64,000 nucleotides of DNA from Isoetes taiwanensis. Lineage: Eukaryota; Streptophyta; Lycopodiopsida; Isoetales; Isoetaceae. Of this stretch, positions 42,601 to 55,866 are shown piece by piece. Made by a program: the position numbers and the translations under genes. The notes under the pieces were generated by a model. That model searched no databases and had not been told where the DNA came from. It saw only the letters and a program-made list of their open reading frames with translations. Numbering within the stretch: the stretch's first letter is position 1; every line of letters begins with the position of its first letter. The stretch is from the NCBI GenBank assembly GCA_021234155.1, contig JAJEKV010000070.1, positions 6,365,334 to 6,429,333 of the forward strand, in the 5' to 3' direction.

Positions 42601-43122
42601 ACCTTGTAACTTGCCTCTAGGTAATCCTGATTTATTTGGCAGGGTCGATGGCTATTCCGAGCCTGCGTTCAACGACAAGACATCGCTGGTGCTTTACAAG
42701 GCCGACTCTCGTGATTTCCGCGTTTGACAAGTTCTCCCGACCGCATCTGAATCTTTTGGGCCTTCCCCAAGAGGGGCCTCAACGGGAGGATCCAACGGCC
42801 GGATAGGGAACCGCTCCCGAGGGTGGTCATTAGCGGGCAGCTCGGGAGCGCTGTGAAGGGCTGCCTCGGGAACTTTTTGGATCCCCGCTTCTTGGGGTCC
42901 TGACTTCCCTTCAGGAGGTGGGATCCCTGCAAGGTCCTGGCCTCGTTTGACTTGAAGGGTGCCACTGTTGCTCCCCGCAAACGGGCTGCCTCGGACCGCT
43001 CTAATGCTAACCCTTTGACCTAGACCTTCTCCGTAATTAAAATTGGCCGTAGGCCGAGATGGATTAGGAATCCACCGGCAAAAATCAGAATTTATTTTCG
43101 CATACGCATTAATTGCTAATTT

Positions 43123-44228
43123 ATGAATGTCTTGCCACCGCAAAGCGCCTCGACTCTACTTGCCACATCGGGAGGAGGACAGGCCCAAACTCCGCCTCAC
43201 CGCCTCTTGCTCCGTATTCTCGCTGCAGCTTTTCGCCAGGTCCTAAGTGCAATACTCAAGTCTCGCCCCAAAACGCAAACCCTTCTAGAACTTGGCAACC
43301 CACAGTGGCTTACGCTTTGGAGGCCCCCTCTCCTTGTCGATTCGGCGGACCTGCAACTGACTCTGACGGGGAGTGGGGGTGTTGACGCCGTGAGCACGGA
43401 CCCTAAAATCCCTGAAGCCGCTGTCCCTAATTCCCCAAGGCCCCTCGGGGACTGACTCTGCACCTCCTCCGGACCGCTGATTTGGCTCTCGCCATCGGAC
43501 TTAACGCCGACATTGCCCCGACCAAGCTCGCGGGCCGTAAGACCCTCCCACCCGCTACCTCCAAGAAGCAATTCAAAGTAGCTCTACTTCCATCACACTC
43601 GTGAGTCAATTGGCCTAGGGATGGGATGCGATAATTGCCGTGTGGAGGGCGTGGAGGCTTTTCTTTTGCAAAACCACCTTGTAACTTGCTCCCTAGGGTA
43701 GTTTCGGCCATTCCTAATTTATTTGGCGGTGGTCGATTGCCATTCCTCGAGCCTCCCTCAAAGGTTCAACGCATAAGACAATCGCGGGGTTTCTACAAGG
43801 CCGACCTCGTGATTTCGCTGGCTGGACAAGTTCTCCTGACCGACTGAATCTTTAGGGCCTTCCCCAAGAGGGGCCTCTTTGAACTGAGGATCCAACGGTC
43901 GGATAGGGGAACCGCTCCGGAGGGTGGTCATTAGCGCAGCCGGGAGCGCCGCTGTGAAGGGCTGCTCGGGAACTTTTGGATCCCGCCTCTTGGGGTCCGG
44001 ACTCTCTTGTGAGGGGATCCTCGCAAGGTCCCGCCTCGCTTTGGACTTGGGAAGGGTGCTACCGGTTGCCCCGCAACGTGGCTGCCCGACCGCTTCTAAT
44101 GCTAACCCTTTGACCTATGACCTCTCCTCAAAAAATTTCTAAAATTGGGCTGTGGTGTCGAGATGGATTAAGAAACTAGCCGGCAAAAATCAGAATTTAT
44201 TTTCGCATAATGCATTAATTGTGAATTT
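43123..44228 (+). repeat. Representative family A monomer with internal landmarks
   Basis: A clean copy used to describe the unit. Order of landmarks: anchor at 43,123; CATCGGGAGGAGGACAGGCC near 43,167; CCAAAACGCAAACCCTTCTA near 43,267; GGAGTGGGGGTGTTGACGCC near 43,371; CCTCCAAGAAGC near 43,558; CACTTCCATCACACTCG near 43,585; TTGGCCTAGG near 43,610; TTTGCAAAACC near 43,666; TTCTACAAGGCCGACC near 43,790; GGACAAGTTCTCC near 43,824; AAGAGGGGCC near 43,866; GGATCC near 43,888; a second GGATCC near 43,978; GTGAGGGGATCC near 44,010; GCTAACCCTTTGACC near 44,100; and GAGATGGATTA near 44,160 before the AT-rich block. Short palindromic words recur at fixed places in most copies: GGATCC, GGGGCCCC or degraded forms of it, and CCTAGG. 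Every copy keeps this order with small indels. Confidence 0.9.
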
Positions 44229-47200
44229 ATGAATGTCTTGCCACTGCAGCCCCACTTCTACTTGCCACATCGGGAGGAGGATGTGCCCAAACTCCCTACT
44301 CCGCCGGGCCTCCCTTGCTCCGTATTCTCGCACAGAAATTTCTAGGCCAGGTCCTGCGTACTGCATCAAGTCTCGCCCCAAAAACGCAAACCCTTCTAGA
44401 ACTCCGGCAACCCATGTGGTTTACGTTGGAGGCTCTCCTTGCTCGACGGGCGGGACTTGAGCCGTGACTTGACGTGGAGTGGGGTGCTGGGACGCCAGAG
44501 TTACCTGACTCCTAAAATCCCCCTGCTGCTTGCCCCCAATTTCTCTCCCCAAAGGCCTTGGGACCTGACCGGGCGACTCCTGGACCGCGATTTGGCTCGC
44601 CAATGGACTCTAACGCCCCACATTGCCCCCCTCGGGACAAGTTCCGCGGGTTGAAGACCACCCACTTCCAAGAAGCGCCAAAGTAGCTCACTTCATCACA
44701 CTCGTAGCCAATCGCCTGTGATGTGGATGCGGATACCGCCGGGAGGGCGGAGTGTTTTCTTTTGCAAACCGACCTTGTAACTTGCTCCCTAGGTAATCCT
44801 GACGCATTTGGCAGGGTCGATTTGCCATTCCGAGCCTCCCGTGCCCAACGCACAAGACACGCGTTTCTAAGCAAGGCCACCTCGTGACGCCAGCGTTTGA
44901 CAAGTTCTCTGACCGACTGGAATCTTTTGGGCCTTCCCCAAGAGGGGCCCCTCAACGGAGGGGATCCAACGGTCGGATAGGGGAATCACCGGAGGGTGGT
45001 TACAGCGCAGCACGGGAGCTGTGAAGGGCTGCTCTCGGAACTTTTGATCCCGCCTGGGTCCTGGACTCTCCCTCTTGTGAGGGATCCCCGCAAGGTCCCG
45101 GCCTCGCTTGATTCTAAAGGTGTACCGTTGCCCCGCAACGCTGCCCCACCGCTCTAATGCTAACCCTTTGACCTAGACCTCTCCTAAAATTTCAAAATTG
45201 GGCTGTGTGTCGAGATGGATTAGGAATCCAGCCGCAAAAATCGCACTTATTTTCGTGACAATGCATTAATTATAATTTATGAATGTCTTGCCATCGCAAA
45301 GCTTCCTAATTTCTACTTCTGCTACATCGGGAGGAGACAGGCTCAAACTCCGCCTCCGCCGCCTTGCTCCGTGACATTTCCCCGGGACAGAGTTTTTCGC
45401 CGTCCTGCGTAACAGACTGTCTCTCGCCCCCAAAACGCGAAACCCTTCTAGGAATTTGGCAACCCATGTGGCCGCTTTGGAGGCCCTCTCCTTGTCGATT
45501 CCGCCATGGACCTTGCACCGTGACTTGACGTGGAGGTGTTGACGCTGCAGCATCGGACCCTAAAATCCCCCCTCGAAGCCGCTTGCCCCAATTCTCTCCC
45601 CAAGGCCCCCGGGACGCGACGCCACCTCCCTCTCCCAATCACGCTGACGGCTCGCCAATGGACCTTAACGCCGCATATTGCCCCGCTGGGGGACCAAGCT
45701 CCGTGGCCGTAAGACCACCCACCTCCAAGAAGCACCAAAGTAGCTCACTTCCATCACACTCGTAGTCAATTGGCCTAGGATGTGGGATGCGATACTGCCG
45801 CGGAGGCGCGGAGTGCTTTTCTTTTGCAAAACCGTAATCTTTGTAACTTGCTCTAGGTAATTTCGCCATTCCTACGCATTTGGTGGTCGCATTTGCTATT
45901 CTCCGAGCTCTCCCCAAAGGTTCAACGACAAGACACGCGCGTTCTACAAGGCCAATTTCGTGATCACGGCTTGACAAGTTCCCTCCCGGACCGACCGGAA
46001 TCTTTAGGCCTTCCCAAGAGGCCTTGAACGGGAGGATCCAACGGTCGGATAGGGGAACCGGGCCCGGGAGGGTGGTGGTTAGCGCAGCTCGGGAGCGCTG
46101 CTGTGAAGGGCCGCCGGGAACTTTTTTGATCCCCGCTTCTTGGGTCCCACTCTCCCTCTGTGGTGGATCCCCGCAAAGGTCCTCGCCTCAAGCGCACTTG
46201 GGTGCCACGGCTGTTCTCGCAACGCCGCCCCTCACCGCTCTAATGCTAACCCTTTGACCTAGACCTTCTCCTCGTACCTCCTCAAAATTGGGCCGCGGTG
46301 GCCGGAAATGGATTACAATCCAGCCGGGCAAAAATCAGAATTTATTTTCGCATAAATGCATTAATTCGCGTAATTTATGAATGTCTTGCCATCAGAAAAG
46401 CGCCCGACTTTCTACTTGCCACATCGGAGGAGGATGTGCCCAAACTCCGCCCGCCAGCTTCCTTGCTCCGTATTCTGGCTGTACGGCCGTCCTGCGTAAT
46501 GTATCAAGTCTCGCCCCAAAACGCGAAACCTCCTTCTAGAACCCGGCAACCTGGCTGGGGCTTGGCTGCTTTGGGAGGCCCCTCTCCTGTCGATTCGGGC
46601 GGACCTTGGCGCCGTGACTTGACGTGGAGTGGGGTGTTGACGCCGTGAGCACGGACTTAAAATCCCTGAAGTCGCTGCCCCGGCACTCTCTCTCCCCAAA
46701 GGTCTTGGGGACTACCTGCCACCTCCCTCTCCGAATCGGGACAGCTCGCTATCGACTCGAACGCTTCATTATTGCCCCTGGGACCAAGTTCCGTGGCCAG
46801 AAGACCACCCACTTCCAAGAAGCGCCAAAGTAGCTCACTTCCATCAAGCACTCGTGAGTCAATTGGCCTAGGATGTGGATGCTGGATAACAAGCCGGAGG
46901 GCGGAGTGTTTCTTTCTTTTGCAAACTGGACCTTGTAATCTTGCTCCCTAGGTAATTTCGCCATTCCGGACGCATTTGGCAGGTCGATTTGCCATTCCCG
47001 AGCTCCTGCCCGCCAACGACAAGACATCAAGTGGTTTCTAAGGCTTCACCTCGTGACGCTTCGCTACGTTTGACAAGTTCTCCCGACCGACCGGAATCTT
47101 TAGGGCCTTCCCCAAGAGGGGCCCCCGAACGGAGGATCCAACGGTCGGATAGGGGAACCGGGCTCCTGAGGGTGGTCATTAGCGGTGCCCCCTGGGAGCG

Positions 47201-50200
47201 CCGCCAGAAGGGGTCGTGAACTTTTTGGATCCCCGGCTTCGTCCTACTCTCCCTCTCGCGGAGGGATCCCCGCAAGGTCCCGCCTCGCTTTGACTTGGGA
47301 AGGGTGCCACCGCTGCCCTCTCTCAAGCAACGGGCTGCCCCGACCGCTCTAATGCTAACCCTTGACCTAGACCTTCTCCCAAAATTTCAAAAATTGGGTC
47401 ATGAAAGGAAGATGGATTGAACTAGCCGCAAAAATCGCACTTATTTTCGCATAAATGCATTAATTAAGTAATTTATGAATGTCTTGCCACTCTAAAGCCT
47501 AATTTCTACTTGCCACACTCCAGAGTGGAGGAGGACAGGCCCAAACTCCTCGGCCTCCTGGCCGGGCCTCCTGCTCCAGATTCTCGCTGCGTTTTCGCCG
47601 TGTCCTAAGTGCAACAGAGCCAAGTCTCTACCAAAACGCGAAAACCCTTCTAGAACTTGCAACCTACATGGTTTACGCTGGAGGCTCCTCTTGTCGACGT
47701 GGGCGACCTTGCACCGTGACTTGACATGGAGTGGGGTGTTGACGCCAAAGCACGGACCCTAAAATCCTCGAAGCCGCTATTCAATTTCTCTCCTGCTGCC
47801 CCTGGGACTGACGCAAGCACCTCCCTCTCCCATCGGGCGATTGATCTCCGCCAATGGGACCTGCACGTCGCATATTGCCCTCGGGACTGGTTTTTCTCCG
47901 CGGGCTGTAAGACCACCACTTCCAAGAAGCACCCAAAGTAGCCTACTTCCATCACACCTCGTGAGTCAATTGGCCAAGGATGTGGGATGGATAATCGGGC
48001 CGTGGGAGGGCGGAGTGTTTTCTTTTGCAAACCACCTTGTAACTTGCTCCCTAGGTAACTTCGCTTATTCCTGACGCATTTGGGTGGTCGCATTTGCCAT
48101 TCGGAGCCTCCCTGCTGCCCAACGACAAGACATCATGGGTTTCTACAAGGCCTACATCGACTGGCTGTTTGACAAGTTCTCCTGACCGGGACTGGAATCT
48201 TTAGGGCTCTCCCGGCGAGGGGCTCTTGAACGGGAGGATCCACCTGGGCTTGGATAGGGAACCGGGCTCCTGGGAGGGTGGTTTGACATGGCACGGGAGC
48301 CGCCAGAAGGGCCGCAGAACTTTTGACCCGCCTGGGTCCTGGACTTCCCCTCTTGTGAGGGATCCTCGCAAGGTCCCGCCTCCTCTTGATTCTTGGGGGA
48401 AGGGTGCCAGCTCGTTGCTCAGAACGGCCGCTCACCGCTCTAATGCTAACCCTTTGACTCAGACCTTCTCCAAAATTTCAAAATTGGGCCGTGTGCTGAA
48501 ATGGATTAAGAATCCAGCCGCAAAAATCGCACTTATTTTCGTGACAATGCATTAATTATGTAATTTATGAATGTCTTGCCATCATAAAAGCCCCCGACTT
48601 CTACTTTGCCACATCGGGAGGAGGATAGGCTCAAACCCGGCCCGGCCAGCCTCTTGCTCCAGACATTCTTGGTCATAGCTTGTACAGTCCTAAGTGTGCA
48701 CAGACAAGTCTCGCCCCCAAAAACGCAAACCCTTCTAGAACCCGGCAACCCAATGTGGTTTACTGCTTTAAGGCCCTCTCCTTGTCGACTGCAAGGACCT
48801 TGCTACCGTGACTTGACGTGAGGGGGTGTTGACGCCTCGTGAGCACTAATTCTAAAATCCCCGAAGTCGCTTTGCCCCGGACTCTCTCCCCAAAGGTCTT
48901 GGGACTACCGGGCTTACCTCCCCTCTCCTGGACCGCGATTTGGCTCTGCGCCAATGGACTCGTGAACGCTTCATTGGCGCCCCCGGGGACTCAAGTCTCG
49001 TGGCCACGTAAGACCAATCTCGACCTCCAAGAAGCCTCAAAGTAGCCTGCTACTTCCATCACACTCGTAGGTCAATTGGCCTGGGGATGTGGATGCTGGA
49101 TCGTCGGGAGGGCGGAGTGTTTCTTTGCAAAACCACCTTGTAACTTGCTCCCTAGGGTACTCGGCCATTCCTAATTTATTTGGCAGGGCCGACGGCTATT
49201 CCCCGAGCCTCCTGCCCTAACGACAAGACACCGCGTTTCTACAAGGCCGAATTCTCGTGACGTTTCAGCGGTTTGACAAGTTCTCCGACCGACCTGGAAT
49301 CTTTAGGCCTTCCCCGGAAGAGGGGCCCCCAATCTGGTGATCCAACGGGTCGGATAGGGGAACCGGCCCGGAGTGGTCATTAGCGCGCAGCTCCCCGGGA
49401 GCGCCGCCAGAAGGGCTGCCTCGAACTTTTTGGACCTTCGGGTCCCACTCTCCCCTCTTGTGAGGGATCCCCTCGCAAGGTCCCCGCCTCGCTTGATTCT
49501 TGGGGAAGGGAAAATGGCTGTCTCGCAACGCCGCGCCCCGACCGCTCTAATGCTAACCTCTTTGACCTTAGGACCTTCTCCAAAAATTTCAAATTGGGCT
49601 GTAGTCAAGATGGATTAGGAATCCAGCCGCAAAATCAGAATTTATTTTTCGCATAATGTACACTAAGTAATTCTATGAATGTCTTGCCACCGCAAAGCCA
49701 CTCGACTTCTACTTGCCACATCGGGAGGAGTGACAGGCCCAAACTCCGGGCCTCCGGCCGCCTCTTGCTCCTGTGATTTCGGCTGTAGCTGCCAGGTCCT
49801 ATGCAATGCACCAAGTCTCGCCCCCAAAACGCAAACCCTTCTAGAACTTTGCAACCCACATGGTTTTTCTACGTGCTTTTGGAGGCCCTCTCCTTGTCGA
49901 TTCTGCGGGACCTTGCACCGCGACTTCCTGACGCGGGAGTGGGGGTGTTGGACGCCAAAGCACGACCCTAAAATCCCCCCTCGAAGCCGCCACCCCACCC
50001 TCTCCCCAAGCCCCTCGGGGACCCACGCGCCACCTCCCTCTCCTCCTAATCGCCATTTGGATCTCGCCGCATGACCTGTAACGCCGACATTGCCCTCGGG
50101 ACTAAGCTCCTCATGGGCCGTAAGACCACCCGACTCCAAGAAGCACCAAAGTAAAATTTCAACTTCCATCACACTCAGTCAATTGGCCAAGGATGTGGAT

Positions 50201-51584
50201 GCTGGATACCGCTGCGGAGGGCGTGAGTGTTTTTCTTTTGCAAAACCGACCTTGTAACTTTGCTCCTAGGTAACTTCGCTATTCTAATTCATTTGGCAGT
50301 GGTCGCATTTGCCATTCCGAGCCTCCCCTCAGCGTCTGTAATCCACAAGACACTCATGCTCTTGGGGCAAGGCCGTATACATCGACGCTTCCGGGCGGTT
50401 TGACAAGTTCTCCCGGACCGACTGAATCTTTAGGCCTCCTCAAGAGGGGCCCTTGAACGGAGGGGATCCAACGGCCTGATAGGGGAACCGGGCCCTGAGG
50501 GTGGTTACATGCAGCCCCCTCGGGAGCCGCTTGCCGTGAAGGGCTGCCTCGAGAACTTTTTGATCCCGGGCTTTGGGGGTCCCACTTCCCTCTTGCGAGG
50601 GATCCCCGCATGGGTCCGCCTCCTTGACTTAAAGGTGCCACCGTTGTCTCCGCAACGCTGCCCCACTGCTCTAATGCTAACCCTTGACCTAGACCTTCTC
50701 CTCAAAATTTCAAAATTGGGCTGTGTGTGCTGGAGATGGATTAAGAACTAGCTGGCAAAAATCAGAATTTATTTTCGTGACAATGCATTAATTAAGTAAT
50801 TTATGAATGTCTTCTGCCATCGGCAAAAGCGCCTCCCCGACTTTCTAATGCCACATCGGGAGGAGGATGCCAGGCCCAAACTCCGCCTCCGCCAGTTCCC
50901 TTTTGCTCCTGCGATTCTTATTGGTAGCCGAAGCGTCCTGCGTAACAGACACCAAGTCTCGCCCCCAAAACGCGAAACCCTTTCTAGAACCCTCGCAACC
51001 TGGCTGTGGTTTACAAGTTTTTGGAGGCCCTCTCCTTGTCGACCAAGGACCTGCACCGGACTTGACGTGGAGTGGGGGTGTTGGACGCCAGAGCACGACC
51101 CTAAAATTCCCCTAAGCTGCTTGCCCTCAATTTCCTCTCTCCCCAAGGCCTTGGGGAATTACCTGCCACTCTCTCTGTGACCCATTTGGCTCACAATGGA
51201 CTCCTTTAACGCCACATTGCCCCCTCGGGGACTAAGTTCCTCGCGGGCTGTGAAGACCACCCACCTCCAAGAAGCCGCCAAAGTAGCTCTCACTTCCATC
51301 ACACCGTAGCTCAATTGGCCTAGGATGTGATGCGATACCGCCGTGGAGGGCGCGGAGTGCTGGCTTCTTTGCAAAACCAACCTTGTAACTTGCTCCCTAG
51401 GTACTTTCGCCATTCCCACGATTTGGCAGGGTCAGATTGCCATTCCGAGCTCCTCGTGCCCGAACGCATAAGACACCGCTGGTTTCTACAAGGCTTCACC
51501 TCAGACGCCCGGGCCGCTTGACAAGTTCTCCCTAATCGACCGAATCTTTGGGCCTCCCAAGAGGGGCCCCTGAACGGAGGATCC

Positions 51585-51858
51585 AAATCTGGCCGGATAG
51601 GAATCGGCCCGGAGGATGGTCACAGCTGCGCCTCGGGAGCGCCAGAAGGGGTCACTGGAACTTTTTTTGATCCCGCTCTTGGGTCCTACTTCGGTGAGGG
51701 GATCCCCGCAAGGTCCTCGCCTGCTTGACTTGGGGAAGGGTGCCAACTCGTTGCTCTGCAACGGGCTGCCCCCACTGCTCTAATGCTAACCCTTGACCTA
51801 GACCTTCTCCTCAAAAATTTCAAAATTGGGCCGTAGGCCGTGGAGATGGATTAGGAAT
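51585..51858 (+). repeat. Linked variant haplotype with 36-bp deletion, occurrence 5
   Basis: AAATCTGGCCGGA at 51,585, GAATC near 51,602, GTGCCAACTC near 51,740, and the deletion junction at 51,858/51,859. It is fourteen monomers from occurrence 4. The following monomer has ACATAGAGGGGTG, resembling those after occurrences 3 and 4. Confidence 0.78.
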
Positions 51859-54800
51859 ATTAATTATGCACTTATGAATGTCTTCAAGCATCAGCAGTGC
51901 TCTCACTCTACTTGCCACATCGGGAGGAGGACAGGCCCAAACTCCTGGGCCCGCCGCTTCCCTTTGCTCCTGAATGGGCTGCGCCTTCTGCCGTGTCCTA
52001 AGTGCAATGCATCAAGTCTCGCCCCAAACGCAAACCCTTTCTAGAATCCTCGCAACCCAATGGTTTACGCTTTGGGAGGCCCTCCTTGTCAGGATTCGGC
52101 GGACCTTGCACCGCGGGATTCTGACATAGAGGGGTGTTGACGCCAAAGCTCTAATTCTAAAAAATCCCCCTTTAGCCGCTAGTTCCCAATTTCCTCTCCC
52201 CAAGGCCCCGGGGATCTGACGCAAGCACCTCCCCTCTCCTGGACCGCGATTTGGCTCTCGCTTGCACGGACTCGTAACGCCTACATTGCCTTGGGGACCA
52301 AGTTCGTGGCCAGAAGACCACCCTCACCTCCAAGAAGCACCAAAGTAGCTCACTTCCACTGCACCCCTCAGAAATAATTGGCCTAGGATGTGACGCGGAT
52401 ACCGCCGTGGAGGGCGTGGAGTGTTTCTTCTTTTGCAAAACCGCCTTGTAATTCTGTTCTCTAGGTAATTTCGCCATTCCGACGCATTTGGCAGGTCGCA
52501 TTTGCCATTCCGCAGCCTCCCCGCTGTCTTCAACGACAAGACACTCTGCTTCTAAGGCGTCGCACTCTCGACGCCCGCTGCTTGACAAGTTCTCCTGACC
52601 ATCTGGAATCTTTAGGCCTTCCTCAAGAGGGTTCGAACGAGGGATCCAACGTCGGATAGGGGAACCGGGCTTCGGAGGGTATCGCCATGCAGCCCCTGGG
52701 AGCCGCCAGAAGGGCCGCCGGAACTTTTTTGATCCCGCTTCTTGGGGTCCCACTCTCCTCTTGTGAGGGATCCCCGCGGCACCCCGGGCTCCTGCTTGAC
52801 TTGGGAAGGGTGCCAGCCTCGGTTGCCCCCGCAACGGCTGCCCCGGACCGCTCTAATGCTAACCTCTTTGACCTAGACCTTCTCCTCAAAATTTCAAAAT
52901 TGGGTCGTGGTGGCCGGGAGGAGATGGATTAAGAATCCAGCCAAAAATCAGAATTTATTTTTCAGACAATGCATTAATTATGTAATTTATGAATGTCTTA
53001 AGCATCGCAAAAGGCCTCCCAACTTCTAATACTTACACATCGGGAGGAGGATGTGCCCAAACCTGCCCTCCGGCTGGCCCCTTGTTCACATTCTCAGCTG
53101 TACTTTCTGTGCCAGTCCCTAAGTGCAATGTATCAAGTCTCCCAAAAAGAAACCCTCTAGAACCCGCAACCCATGTGGTTTACAGTTTGGGAGGCCCTCC
53201 TTGTCGACGGGCGGGACCGCGCCGGACTTGACGTGGAGTGGGGGTGTTGACGCCGCAGCACTCCGGGACTCTAAAATCTCGGTCGCTGTCTCGCACTTCC
53301 TCTCTCCCCAAGGCCTTGGGGATCTGACTAATTCTCCCTCTCCTAGGGATCACATTTGGGCTCAGCTAATGGACTCAACGCCTACATTGCCCTGGGACTA
53401 AGTTCCAGGGCTAAGACCACCACCTCCAAGAAGCTAAAGTAGCTCACTTCCATCACACTCAGAAATAATTGGCCTAGGATGTGGATGCTACAAGCCGTGG
53501 AGGAAGTGAGTGTTTCTTTCTTTGCAAAACCCACCTTGTAACTTGCTCCCTAGGGTAATTCTCACGCATTCCTGACGACATTTGGCGGTGGTCGATTTGC
53601 CATTCCTGAGCTCCTAAGTGTCTCTAAACGACAAGACATCATGGGTTTCTAAGGCTTGCCTTAGACGGGTTTGACAAGTTCTCCCTGACCGACCGAATCT
53701 TTGGGCCTTCCCGAAGAGGGGCCCTCAACGTGAGGATCCAACTGGCCTGATAGGGGAACCGGCTCCCGGGGTGGGAGTCATTAGCGGCAAAATGGGAGCC
53801 GCCACCTCGGAACTTCTTGGATCCCTACTAGGGGTCCTGGCTCTCCCTCTTGTGAGGGATCCCCGCTAGGTCCTCGTCCTCGCTTTGGACTTGGGAAGGG
53901 TGCTACCGCCAGTTCTGCACCCGCCAGTTCCGGCACCGCTCTAATGCTAACCTTGACCTGTGATCTTCCAAAAATTTCAAAATTGGGCTGCAGGCTTTAT
54001 GGATTAGGAATCCAAATTTCGGGCAAAAATCAGAATTTATTTTCGTATAATGTACAATGGTGAATTTATGAATGTCTTGCCACCGCAAAAGCTCTAATTT
54101 CTAATACTTGCTACATCGAGGAGGACAGGCCCAACTCCGCCCGCCGCCTCTGTTCAGATTCTACGTTACTTCTGCCAGTCCTATGCAATGTATCAAGTCT
54201 CGCCCCCAAAAACGCAAACCCTTCTAGAACCCGCAACCCACATGGTTTCATTTTGGAGGTTCTCTCTGTCGATTCAAGGGACTCGCACTACGACTTGACG
54301 TGGAGTGGTGGCTGACGCCAGAGCACTAATTCTAAAACCCCCTGAAGTCGCTAGTTCCACCCTCTCCCAAGGCCCTGGGGACCTGACACGGGCACCTCCC
54401 TCTCCGAATCAACACGATTTGGCTCGCCAATGGACTTAACGCCCCATATTGCCCTAGGGACCAAGTTCCGCGGGCCAGAAGACCACCCGACTTCCAAGAA
54501 GCCGCAAGTACCACTTCCATCACACTCAGAGTCAATTGGCCTAGGATGTGGATGCTGGATACCGCCGTGGAGGGCGGAGTGTTTCTTTCTTTGCAAAACC
54601 TAATCTTGTAACTTGCTCCCCTAGGGTAATTTCACCATTCCTGATTCATTTAAGTGGTTTATTTACATTCCGTGAAGCTTCCCCAAAGGCTCAACGATAA
54701 GACACTACTTGCTTTGCTGGCACACCTCAGACGCGTTTGACAAGTTCTCCCGACCGACCGGAATCTTTTGGGCCTTCCCGGCGAGGGGCCCCGAAATCCG

Positions 54801-55131
54801 AGGGGGAACCGGGCCCGTGAGGGTGGTCATTAGCGCAGCCCCTGTGAGCGCCGCCAGAAGGGCCGCCCTGAACTTTTTGGATCCCCGCCTGGGGTCCTAC
54901 TCTCCCTCTTGGGTGGGAGGGATCCTGCAAGGTCCTGGCCTCGCTTGGACTTGGGGAAGGGTGTGCCAGCTCGGTTGCCCCGCAATGGCCGCCCCGGACC
55001 GCTCTAATGCTAACCTTTTGACCTAGACCTTTCTCCGGTAAATTTTGAAAATTGGGTCAGGCCGAGATGGATTAGGAATCCACTGCAAAAATCAGAATTT
55101 ATTTTCGCATAATGCATTAATTGCTTAATTT

Positions 55132-55563
55132 ATGAATGTTCTTGCCACCGCAAAGCTCACTTCTACTTCTGCCACATCGAGGAGTGTGGCTGTGCCCAAC
55201 CCGCTCCGGCCGGGCCTCCCTTTTGCCCGTATTCTCTGGCCGCCTTCTACCAGGTCCCAAGTGCAATGTACTGCCCTCGCCCCCAAAACGTGAAACCCTT
55301 CTAGAACCCGCAAACCTACGTGGCTTTACGCTGGAGGCCCCTCTCCTTGTCGATTCGTGGGCGAACCTTGCGCCGTGACTTGACGGGAGTGGGGGTGTTG
55401 ACGCCAGAGTACGACCTTGAAATCCCCCCTGGCTGCTTGCCCCACTTCTCTCTCCCTGCCCTGGGGACAGACGGGCTTACTCCCTCTCCGGACCGCGATG
55501 GCTCGCCAATGGATTCCAGAACGCCGACATTGCCCTCGAGACCAAGTTCCGTACAGAAGACCA
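55132..55563 (+). repeat. Truncated last family A monomer
   Basis: The last anchored monomer is normal up to GACCAAGTTCC, where it has the alpha-type GAGACCAAG. It then stops at AGAAGACCA (55,555-55,563) and jumps straight back to CTCGCCCCC, skipping about 800 bp of the unit. In other monomers both sides of this jump contain AGACCA (AGAAGACCACC and ACAGACCAAGTCTCG), so the junction shows about 6 bp of shared sequence. Confidence 0.85.
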
Positions 55564-55566
55564 AAA

Positions 55567-55862
55567 CTCGCCCCCAAAAAAAACGCTAGAACCCTCTGTA
55601 ACCCCACAACCGCTGTGGTTTACGCTTTAGGCCCTCCTTGTCGTGATTTGGCTGGACCTGCCGTGGACTTGACGCGGAGTGGAGGTGCTGACGCCAGAGC
55701 ACCTAACCCTGGGGTAAAATCCCCAAGCTGCTTGCCCCACTTCCCTCTCTAAGGCCTTGGGACTGACGGGTAATCTCCCTCTCCTGAATCGCATTTGGTC
55801 AGCTTAATGGACTCTAACGCCGACGCGTCTCTAGGACCAAGTTCTCATGGGCCGTGAAGACT
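55567..55862 (+). repeat. Second copy of a 0.3-kb monomer segment
   Basis: Runs from CTCGCCCCC to GTGAAGAC and repeats the segment at 55,276-55,563 with an offset of 291 bp. It carries the TAGAACC, GTGGTTTACGCTTTAGG, GACGCGGAGTGG and GGACCAAGTTC landmarks in order. It ends at GAAGACTGC, again next to an AGAC word, before jumping back a second time. Confidence 0.85.
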
Positions 55863-55866
55863 GCAA

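Noticed and set aside
52172-52834. 220-codon minus-strand open frame, the longest in the window
   Set aside because: It lies inside satellite monomers. Homologous positions in neighbouring monomers are frameshifted or stopped, and there is no recognisable domain. GC-rich repeats give long chance frames.
1-55565. CRISPR array or bacterial repeat system
   Set aside because: The period is about 1.09 kb and repeats are contiguous without unique spacers. No cas genes or prokaryotic gene density.
1-55565. Ribosomal DNA or 5S gene cluster
   Set aside because: No conserved 18S, 5.8S, 25S or 5S internal sequence is seen in any monomer. An rDNA spacer origin is not excluded but has no support.
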